From contig CAMPKJ010000255.1 in the NCBI GenBank assembly GCA_946887105.1, positions 1 through 6,990 on the forward strand: a stretch of 6,990 bases of DNA, given 5' to 3'. This document shows positions 1 through 5,456 of the stretch, one piece after another (within the stretch, counting starts at the first letter, position 1; the number at the start of each line of letters is the position of its first letter). This DNA comes from an uncultured Acidobacteriota bacterium (GTDB lineage Bacteria; Acidobacteriota; Thermoanaerobaculia; Gp7-AA8). Position numbers and translations under genes: made by a program. The notes beneath the pieces were generated by a model that made no database searches, was not told where the DNA came from, and was given only the letters and a program-made list of their open reading frames with translations.

Positions 1-1
1 G

Positions 2-247
2 CATCAGACCATCCACGGCGCCGGCCGCATCAACGTCAACCTGGAGCTGCGGATGTACGTCGGCGCCGAGGCGGTCGCGGCCGATCGCGTGATCGTGCGC
101 GGCGTGCCGGATGTCGAGATGGTGATCAAGGACGGCGTGCACGGCGACCGCGCCACCGCCGCGATGGTGGTCAACGCCATCCCGCGCATCGTCCAGGCGC
201 GGCACGGTGTGTTGACGATGGACGACATCCCGATCAGCTTTCGATAG
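2..247 (+). CDS. C-terminal fragment of a DapB-like NAD(P)-dependent amine dehydrogenase family protein
   Basis: The reading frame is open from the left edge, so only the last 81 residues are present and the start lies outside the window. The fragment carries the segment GDRATAAMVVNAIPRIV (residues 48-64) followed by GVLTMDDIPI. To me this resembles the C-terminal end of dihydrodipicolinate-reductase-like proteins of the 2,4-diaminopentanoate dehydrogenase group, which oxidise or reduce amino or imino acids with NAD(P) in the cytoplasm. Canonical DapB ends differently, so lysine biosynthesis is not the best guess. The N-terminal nucleotide-binding domain that would settle the family is missing. 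It is followed by a repeat-containing gap and a second NAD(P)-binding-fold gene on the same strand, which may or may not share its transcript. The family call rests on remembered motif similarity, and the substrate is unknown. Confidence 0.65.
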   Translation, partial: HQTIHGAGRINVNLELRMYVGAEAVAADRVIVRGVPDVEMVIKDGVHGDRATAAMVVNAIPRIVQARHGVLTMDDIPISFR

Positions 248-248
248 G

Positions 249-346
249 GTTGTCGGTCACCGCGCTGCGCGCGGGGTTGTCGGTGATGTGGACTGCGGCG
301 ATGCGGCACAGACAACTCCCAGCCCCGCGAAGTGGCGACTGACAAC
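249..346. repeat. Nested inverted repeats of GTTGTCNGT in the intergenic gap
   Basis: The 105-bp gap between the two plus-strand genes holds four copies of GTTGTCNGT. Two are forward (249-257 and 276-284) and two are reversed (308-316 and 338-346). The outer pair matches over ten bases with one difference (GTTGTCGGTC against GTTGTCAGTC), and so does the inner pair (GTTGTCGGTG against GTTGTCTGTG). The two pairs are centred within 1.5 bp of each other. A separate GC hairpin, CCGCGC-TGC-GCGCGG, sits at 260-274 between the left copies. The layout fits a small MITE- or REP-like palindromic element, or an array of operator sites for the downstream gene. Which of these it is cannot be decided from one copy. 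Confidence 0.6.
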
Positions 347-352
347 ATCGCG

Positions 353-1099
353 ATGAACGTCTTCCTCACCGGCGCGACCGGCTACCTCGGATCGGCAATC
401 GCCTCTTCGCTGGTGCGCGCCAGACATGACGTGACCGCGCTCGTTCGTTCATCGACGAGTGCGGCGCGCGTTCAGAGTTACGGCATTCACGCGCATCACG
501 GCGACCTGCGCGATCCCGCGACCTATCGCGATGCCGCGCTTGCTGCGGACGCCATCGTGCACGCCGGCGTCGAAGGCGGCGAAGATCGGATCGATGTCGA
601 TCGCGTTTTCGTCGATGCGGTTGCCGGTCCGGCGCTGATCTACACGTCCGTGCTCTTCGTGCTCGGCAACGTCGAAGGCGCGGACGAAAGCGCGGAAGGC
701 AGCGGACCGCGTGCCGATCACGAGCGGCTCGTTCTCGATGCGGGCGGCGCGGTGATCCGTCCGGGCATGATCTGGGGCGATGACGCGTGGCTGTTCGCGC
801 ATCCGCTGTACATCGGCGAAGGACAGAACCGCTGGCCGCTCGTGCACCGCGAGGACGTGGCCGAGCTGTATCGACTGGTGATGGAGAGCGGCGCGCGCGG
901 CATCTTTCACGCGGTCGCCGAGGTGTTGCGCGCGCGCGACGTGTTCCCGGGCAAGGGCGTGCCGCTCGACGAAGCGCGCGCGCAACTGGGCGCATTCGCC
1001 GATGCGCTCGCGCTCGATCAGGACGTGACCGCGTTGCGGTCCGTGTCGATCGGATGGACGCCTGCGCGTTTCTACGCCGCGCGCGCTAACGCTTCTTAG
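353..1099 (+). CDS. Atypical extended SDR / NAD-dependent epimerase-dehydratase family protein
   Basis: The 248-residue product has a Rossmann-fold dinucleotide-binding start, MNVFLTGATGYLGSAIA, with the glycine pattern G7-x2-G10-x2-G13. Other extended-SDR landmarks follow: GDLRD at 50-54, IYTSVLFVLG at 97-106, VIRPGMIWG at 134-142 and WPLVHREDVAELY at 161-173. The usual catalytic YxxxK is not present where expected; that stretch reads GPRADHERLVLDAG (118-131). It may therefore be a binding or regulatory member, or may use other residues. At 248 residues it is somewhat short for extended SDRs. I chose ATG at 353 because the fold begins immediately there; a GTG at 332 in the same frame would add seven residues and lies next to a repeat copy. 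Neither start has a clear Shine-Dalgarno sequence. The 3' end overlaps the convergent gene by 14 bp. The family assignment is firm, but the substrate is unknown. Confidence 0.87.
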   Translation: MNVFLTGATGYLGSAIASSLVRARHDVTALVRSSTSAARVQSYGIHAHHGDLRDPATYRDAALAADAIVHAGVEGGEDRIDVDRVFVDAVAGPALIYTSVLFVLGNVEGADESAEGSGPRADHERLVLDAGGAVIRPGMIWGDDAWLFAHPLYIGEGQNRWPLVHREDVAELYRLVMESGARGIFHAVAEVLRARDVFPGKGVPLDEARAQLGAFADALALDQDVTALRSVSIGWTPARFYAARANAS

Positions 1100-2339
1100 C
1101 CTTCTTCTGCATGTGCGCGATCACCGACTTGCTCACGCCGCCTTTGGCGAGCGCGATCAAGCCGTTCGGCGAGACGTCGAACGCGGTGCGATCCGCGCCG
1201 TCGATGGCCAGCTTGATGTTCTCGTCCGACAGCCCCGCTTTGGCGAGCTCGATGACGGTGGCGTTGCGCATGCCGTCGCCGGCGGGCTCGGGCTCGGACA
1301 CGAAGTCCGGTTCCGGATCGCGTGACGCCACGCGCACGCTTCCGCCCGACGTCCACTTTTCGTAGCGCGCCACCGAATCGTTCATGCGCGATGTCGGGAC
1401 GCCGATGTTTCCCGACGACAACAAACTCACGTAGCCCTTGCGGAACAACTCCTCGCTGCCGTTCGAGCTGATGGCCAGCTCGAGGTGCGAACGCGCGGCC
1501 TGCAGCATCTCCAGCGCCTGCTTGCGGTCCTCCATCTGGTAGGCCAGCGCCTCCTTCGCCACCGCGAGCGCGTACTGGCGATAGGCCTCGTCCTTCGGAT
1601 TGCGGTTGGCCGGCACACCTTCGACCGCCGCGAGATAGCGATCCCACGAGCCGCTCTCGGCGAGCGGGATGAACTTCTCGAACGTGGAGCGCGGGAGCAG
1701 CACGCTCACGGTTTCCTGGGTCGGGACGAGATGCGCCACCACCGCCATGGCGGCTTTGCGCAGCAGGTCATCCTCGACCTCGGACGGCGATCGCGAGCTC
1801 TCGCCGTCGCTGTACTTTTCGCGGAACTGCTGATCCACCGATCCCGAGGCGACGTCCTGGTTGCCGGCGGCGATGTCGAATGCGCCGCTCACGCTCGCGG
1901 TCAGCACCTTGTACGTCTTCTGCACCGGCACGCTGCTGTAGATCGGCTCGTCCTCGTACTTCTGCTTCTTCTCGTTCCACTTTCTCTTCGTGCCGGTCTG
2001 CTGGCGGACGTATTCGGTCTCGGTGTCGTAGGTCTCATGCGAGTCGACGCGGTCGAGCGTCACGTCGACCGTGACCTCGGCCCTGCCGGAGTCGGCCAGC
2101 GTTCCCGCGCCGGCGAGTATCGCTTCGCCGATGTAGCGATTGAGCGTCTTCGCGTCGTCCTGTGCGTCGCCGCGATCGCTCATGACATTCACTTTGACGC
2201 GGCGCGCGCCCGCGTTCGTCGACGGCGGAATCGTGCGCGTGAGCCGCACCGCTTTCTTCGAAAAACCAAAACCCTCGCGCGCGTGCGCGGGCACTGCCAC
2301 GGCGGCTGCAATCAGCACCGCCATCAGAGTTCTCTTCAT
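1086..2339 (-). CDS. Secreted protein of unknown function with duplicated C-terminal LAKxGxS motif
   Basis: The 417-residue product starts with a classical signal peptide: MKR, a hydrophobic stretch at 4-17, and a likely cut after AHA at residue 20. It is therefore exported to the periplasm or beyond. Residues about 45-160 look mixed alpha/beta, with alternating strands around 86-98 and 143-156 and a charged Lys/Glu-rich insert at 117-131. Residues about 250-330 are helical and could be a short TPR-like helical region. An acidic, proline-containing linker at 340-356 leads to two related half-motifs, VIELAKAGLSDENIKLAI (362-379) and LIALAKGGVSKSVIAHM (394-410), 32 residues apart, and then a basic tail. 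I have seen similar tails in acidobacterial exported proteins, but I know no function for them. It lies 19 bp downstream of a small membrane-protein gene and probably shares its transcript. No strong ribosome-binding site precedes the ATG; a weak GAAGG lies about 16 bases upstream. Confidence 0.85.
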   Translation of the reverse strand: MKRTLMAVLIAAAVAVPAHAREGFGFSKKAVRLTRTIPPSTNAGARRVKVNVMSDRGDAQDDAKTLNRYIGEAILAGAGTLADSGRAEVTVDVTLDRVDSHETYDTETEYVRQQTGTKRKWNEKKQKYEDEPIYSSVPVQKTYKVLTASVSGAFDIAAGNQDVASGSVDQQFREKYSDGESSRSPSEVEDDLLRKAAMAVVAHLVPTQETVSVLLPRSTFEKFIPLAESGSWDRYLAAVEGVPANRNPKDEAYRQYALAVAKEALAYQMEDRKQALEMLQAARSHLELAISSNGSEELFRKGYVSLLSSGNIGVPTSRMNDSVARYEKWTSGGSVRVASRDPEPDFVSEPEPAGDGMRNATVIELAKAGLSDENIKLAIDGADRTAFDVSPNGLIALAKGGVSKSVIAHMQKKAKKR

Positions 2340-2358
2340 GACCGGAAAATATGGACCT

Positions 2359-2598
2359 TCAGCGGCGCCGAATCAACCAGAGGATCAACGCCAGCACGCC
2401 GAACGCTGCCCACAGCACCACCCATCCCACGTGCGACGACTCCAGCCAGTTCCAGCCCGCGAGCGTGAACGCCCAGAGGCCGTAGATGAGCAGGAACACG
2501 CGGCGATGGCCGGCGTCGTCTTCGACGCCCGCGGCGATGCTCGCGCCGAGAATCAGAGTGGGGACGAAGCCGAGGAGGAGGTTGAGGAGAATCGTCAC
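2359..2598 (-). CDS. Small integral membrane protein, three predicted helices
   Basis: The 79-residue product is almost entirely hydrophobic. Predicted membrane helices lie at about residues 3-24, 33-52 and 57-76, with a short charged loop EDDAGHRR at 26-33 and a positive RRR terminus, which would favour a cytoplasmic C-terminus. I do not recognise the family. I chose the GTG at 2598 because hydrophobic sequence begins right after it, while the upstream extension of the frame is polar, arginine-rich and antisense to the neighbouring gene. There is no clear Shine-Dalgarno sequence before this GTG, so the start is uncertain. The stop lies 19 bp before the start of the secreted protein gene on the same strand, which suggests a two-gene operon. 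It could be an accessory membrane protein for that partner, but this is only positional inference. Confidence 0.65.
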   Translation of the reverse strand: MTILLNLLLGFVPTLILGASIAAGVEDDAGHRRVFLLIYGLWAFTLAGWNWLESSHVGWVVLWAAFGVLALILWLIRRR

Positions 2599-2644
2599 GC
2601 GGCGCGCAGTGTAACTGCCCTGCCCGGGAATTCGGCGGCATCGG

Positions 2645-2671
2645 TCTCTCTCACGACGCGAAGGAGAGAGA
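2645..2671 (+). promoter_or_regulatory. Inverted repeat covering the ribosome-binding site of the 115-residue protein gene
   Basis: TCTCTCTC at 2645-2652 is a perfect reverse complement of GAGAGAGA at 2664-2671, with an 11-base loop. The Shine-Dalgarno sequence AAGGAG at 2661-2666 lies half in the loop and half in the right arm, ten bases before the ATG at 2677. If the transcript starts at or before 2645, this hairpin would hide the ribosome-binding site. That fits translational control such as a thermosensor or a protein-opened switch. The pairing and the SD are visible in the sequence; the regulatory role is inferred. Confidence 0.45.
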
Positions 2672-2676
2672 ACATC

Positions 2677-3024
2677 ATGGCATGTGGTCCATTCACTTCG
2701 TGGAGTCCCATTCCCAGCGGTTCGCGAATCTGTGCGAGGGTCACGGCGAACGGCGATGACTTCGTGGTCATCGTCCGCGTGGTGCCGTCGTCGGGTGCCG
2801 GAATGACATTCGGTACCGCAGCCCTGCTCAACGGTCCGGCGTGTGCGCCTCTCGATTCGACGGAGGGGTACGGCGTTCAGGGGATCATCACCATCGGTCC
2901 CGAGGCGCCAACGGTCACGCTCGAAATCACGATGGTCGATGCCATCGGCGATGTGATCAGGCACTGCGACTGGACGTTCAACCAGACCGGCAAGTTCCAC
3001 GTCATGGTGGCGCTCGTCCCGTAG
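2677..3024 (+). CDS. Small four-cysteine, beta-rich protein of unknown function
   Basis: The 115-residue product begins MACGPFTSWSP and has no signal peptide or membrane segment. It contains four cysteines (C3, C19, C56, C97) and several alternating hydrophobic stretches, notably DFVVIVRVV (28-36), GIITIG (69-74), TVTLEITMVD (79-88) and KFHVMVALV (106-114), as expected for a small beta-sandwich or barrel. I do not recognise the family. The frame is open far upstream through the antisense of other genes, but the start at 2677 is set by the AAGGAG sequence at 2661-2666. The stop is 11 bp before the start of the exported protein gene, and the GGAGGT for that gene begins directly after this stop, so the two are very likely co-transcribed. 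The cysteines could bind metal or form disulfides; there is no direct evidence for either. Confidence 0.75.
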   Translation: MACGPFTSWSPIPSGSRICARVTANGDDFVVIVRVVPSSGAGMTFGTAALLNGPACAPLDSTEGYGVQGIITIGPEAPTVTLEITMVDAIGDVIRHCDWTFNQTGKFHVMVALVP

Positions 3025-3035
3025 GGAGGTGAACG

Positions 3036-4472
3036 ATGCGCAAACCGACGATCCTGCTCATTCCGATCGCACTGATGTTTGCCGTGTTTCCGGTGGCCGC
3101 GCAGACGTGTACACCGGAGGACACCGCGGTGACCTGCTGGGAAAAGTTCGTTCCGACGTTCACAGGCGAGGCGCGCGCCGAAGCGGCCGAAGAGGCCGCG
3201 GACGATGTCGGCGAGGCGGTCGCAAAGACCAATACCGGGAATCCGGTGCTCGCCAACCTCGCCAATACTGCCCTGCGGGATTTCCTGAGCACGTTCGCGG
3301 GCGTCTTCCAGACGTCCACGCTCACCGAAAACAACGGCCTGTTCACGCTCGACTACAACCTGCCGCTGCGGCTGCTGCACGACAACGACGTCATCAAGCT
3401 GCAGGCGAGCTTCGGCAAACCGAAGCTCGACTCCGCGCTGGAGAAAGCGCTAGGCGACAACAGCGAAGCCATTTCGACGTTGTCGGATGCATTCGACGAG
3501 ACGGACGACATCCTCGCCAGCGCCACCTACGGCCCGTCCACGCCGCGATTCGGCCGATCGCTGGCGAATCATCGGCCCCTGATCGAAGGACTGATGAACG
3601 CGATCATCGCCGAGCGCGGTGCCGATGACCCGGCGCGCCTCACGGCGAGATACGCGAAGCTCCTGTCGACGATCGACGCGCCCGCCGGAGTCAAAGGCGG
3701 CACGGACCCGTTCAGCGCAATCACGAACGCCGCCGACCGGAACAAAGCCATCCAGGCCATCGAGGCCGCGGCTCGCGCACAGAAAGACTTCATCAAAGCG
3801 ACCGACACGTTCGTCGACGATTTCGCGCAGCTGCTCAACAACCAGGAGCAGATCCACGCGACGGCGATGTACCACGAACGAAACAATTTCGCCGGCGCGA
3901 ACGCATGGTCGGTCAAGGGCACGTGGGAGCGTGGCGGAAAGAACCTGACGCGTTTCCTCGCCAAACACGGTGCGGATTGTGACGTCAAGCAGATGACGGC
4001 CGAAATCGACATCGATCCGGGCGCGGCGGTGAGCACGACCTGTCTCACGAAGCTCCGCGAATACCTCGGCGATGCGGATCAGGAGGAGCGATCGTGGCGA
4101 TTCGCCTTCAGCGGCGAAGTCGAACGGGCGGAGTCGAACACCATCGCACTGCCGCAGTACACGATCGCGCTCGACACGCCGCAATCCGACTCGCGGATCT
4201 TCTCGGTCACCGCCGGCCGCCGCCTCGACCCGCCGACCAGCAGCCGGGAATCGCGCCTCGATTTCACCGGCAGCTACGAAGACGTCAGCGGCGATCCCAA
4301 TCGCGACAACCGCTTCGTGGCGTCGATCACTCTGACGCAGGAGATCAACGACAATTTCAATCTGCCGATCACGCTCTCCTACGCCAACAAAGAGAAGTAC
4401 CTGACGGATGTCGACAAGAAGCTGAGCGTCAACTTCGGCGTGTCGTACAAGCTGCCGGACCTCACGCAATAG
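3036..4472 (+). CDS. Exported, outer-membrane-like protein with helical core and beta-rich ends
   Basis: The 478-residue product has a signal peptide: MRK, a hydrophobic stretch at 5-20, and a likely cut around VAAQ at 20-23. The mature protein has four cysteines, C25 and C34 close together near the N-terminus and C315 and C336 further on, which could form two disulfides. Residues about 130-280 are mostly helical. Amphipathic strand-like stretches occur at 102-114, 289-298 and 352-361 and then repeatedly at 387-395, 405-414, 425-436, 442-450 and 462-472, ending in LSVNFGVSYKLPDLTQ. This pattern suggests a beta-barrel or beta-sheet outer-membrane protein with a large helical insert, but I know no named family for it. 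The start is well supported by GGAGGT at 3025-3030, five bases before the ATG. A hairpin directly after the stop may end its transcript. Confidence 0.85.
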   Translation: MRKPTILLIPIALMFAVFPVAAQTCTPEDTAVTCWEKFVPTFTGEARAEAAEEAADDVGEAVAKTNTGNPVLANLANTALRDFLSTFAGVFQTSTLTENNGLFTLDYNLPLRLLHDNDVIKLQASFGKPKLDSALEKALGDNSEAISTLSDAFDETDDILASATYGPSTPRFGRSLANHRPLIEGLMNAIIAERGADDPARLTARYAKLLSTIDAPAGVKGGTDPFSAITNAADRNKAIQAIEAAARAQKDFIKATDTFVDDFAQLLNNQEQIHATAMYHERNNFAGANAWSVKGTWERGGKNLTRFLAKHGADCDVKQMTAEIDIDPGAAVSTTCLTKLREYLGDADQEERSWRFAFSGEVERAESNTIALPQYTIALDTPQSDSRIFSVTAGRRLDPPTSSRESRLDFTGSYEDVSGDPNRDNRFVASITLTQEINDNFNLPITLSYANKEKYLTDVDKKLSVNFGVSYKLPDLTQ

Positions 4473-4480
4473 ACGGACGG

Positions 4481-4514
4481 GCGTCCGGACGCGGCTCCCG
4501 CGGCGTTCGGACGC
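4481..4514. terminator. GC-rich hairpin between convergent genes, possible bidirectional terminator
   Basis: GCGTCCG at 4481-4487 pairs with CGGACGC at 4508-4514, and an inner stem CGCGG (4490-4494) pairs with CCGCG (4498-4502) around a CTC loop. The structure fills most of the 42-bp gap between the stops of two convergent genes and abuts the stop codon of the minus-strand one. There is no T-run on either side, so it is not a textbook intrinsic terminator. An alternative local palindrome, GCGTCCGGACGC, lies at 4481-4492. Confidence 0.4.
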
Positions 4515-5456
4515 TCAGCGGTAGCGCAGGTCGATCACCTTGCGCACCACATCCTTCGCCACATTCGGGAGATTCTGTACCTTCGTCAGCGCGTCGTTGA
4601 ATGCGTGCGATTCGCCGCCGTGCTTGAAGCACTCGCCGCAGCGCGGAAGGTTGGTGAAATCGCGGCGGTTGAAGGCGTCCTGCATCAGGGCCATGCGGTC
4701 GCCGTCGATGATCTCGCGCAGCGATTGCGTCTTGAGATCGCCCATGACCTGATCGCCGTGCGCGTCGTAGCAGCAGTGCGTGACGCGGCCGTCGGCGAAG
4801 ACCACCACCCAGGTGAAGAACGCGCCCTGCACGCAGCCGTAGAACTTGCCGTGCAGATCGGTCTCCTCGTTCACGTCGAGCGCCTCGCAGGTCTTTTCGA
4901 TCACGCGGGCGTTCTTGTACTTGCGGAGCTCGAAGAGATCCTTGAAGTCGTCGACCGTTTCTTCGAGCGTCAGCCGCGAGCGCATCTTCTGGATCTCGAT
5001 GCGCATCGGCGCGCCCTTGGCCTGCGCGAGAAACTTCTTGGTGAGGTCGACCAGCTTGTCGAAATCGCCGCCGGTGCGGAGCTGCGGGTAGACCTTCGGA
5101 TCGATCGAGTCGACGCAGATGCGGATGCGCTTGAGCGGCGTGTTCAGCAGCTTCGCGCCGATCTCCGGCGTCAGCACCAGTCCGTTCGTCGACAAGCTGG
5201 CCTCGGGGAAGAGGCGGATCGCATCGTCGATGCGCGAGTACAGCAGCGGCTCCCCCATCTCGTGCAGCCACTTCAACTTCAGGCCCAGCCCGTGGATCTC
5301 GCGCTCGGCTTTCTCGACCAGCGGCCAGGCCATGTCCTCGTACGGACGGCGCAGCACCGGCAGCGGGCACATGCCGCAGCGGAGATTGCACTTGGAGGTC
5401 AGCTCGAGACCGACTTTGATCCGAGCTGCGTTGATCTTCAACGGAGAGAACTTCAT
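4515..5456 (-). CDS. Radical SAM protein with SPASM-like C-terminal iron-sulfur domain
   Basis: The 313-residue product carries the radical SAM cluster motif C23-x3-C27-x2-C30 (SKCNLRCGMCPLP), which binds a [4Fe-4S] cluster and splits S-adenosylmethionine to a radical. MGEPLLY (67-73) corresponds to the GGEP SAM-binding motif, and STNG (89-92) is also typical. The C-terminal part has C208-x14-G223-x4-C228, then C229 and C273-x2-C276. This fits the first part of the SPASM pattern but lacks the later cysteines, so probably only one auxiliary cluster is bound, as in twitch-type domains. SPASM enzymes modify peptides, proteins or small molecules; the substrate here is unknown. The ATG at 5456 overlaps the upstream glycosyltransferase stop in ATGA, with GGCAGGCGA just before it as a weak ribosome-binding site, indicating coupled translation. 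An in-frame start 45 bp further upstream is less likely because it lies inside the glycosyltransferase gene. Confidence 0.9.
   Translation of the reverse strand: MKFSPLKINAARIKVGLELTSKCNLRCGMCPLPVLRRPYEDMAWPLVEKAEREIHGLGLKLKWLHEMGEPLLYSRIDDAIRLFPEASLSTNGLVLTPEIGAKLLNTPLKRIRICVDSIDPKVYPQLRTGGDFDKLVDLTKKFLAQAKGAPMRIEIQKMRSRLTLEETVDDFKDLFELRKYKNARVIEKTCEALDVNEETDLHGKFYGCVQGAFFTWVVVFADGRVTHCCYDAHGDQVMGDLKTQSLREIIDGDRMALMQDAFNRRDFTNLPRCGECFKHGGESHAFNDALTKVQNLPNVAKDVVRKVIDLRYR

Noticed and set aside
260..274. The CCGCGC-TGC-GCGCGG hairpin as a terminator of the first gene
   Set aside because: The stem is strong but only six pairs, and only GGTTGT follows rather than a T-run. It is better described as part of the repeat-bearing gap.
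1485..2468. A 327-codon open frame on the plus strand
   Set aside because: It is antisense to the secreted-protein gene and crosses its start. Its translation is a mirror of GC-rich codons with no family signal.
2608..2613. A TACACT hexamer on the minus strand as a -10 box for the small membrane protein
   Set aside because: It is well placed for a near-leaderless start at 2598, which would suit the missing SD, but there is no convincing -35 hexamer and the GC-rich promoter rules of this organism are unknown.
2140..2676. A long upstream extension of the 115-residue protein frame
   Set aside because: The extension is antisense to two minus-strand genes and has biased composition. The AAGGAG at 2661-2666 clearly sets the start at 2677.
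3450..4469. A 339-codon open frame on the minus strand
   Set aside because: It is antisense to the exported protein gene, which has a strong SD and signal peptide. The antisense product is dominated by Arg, Val and Asp and has no motif.
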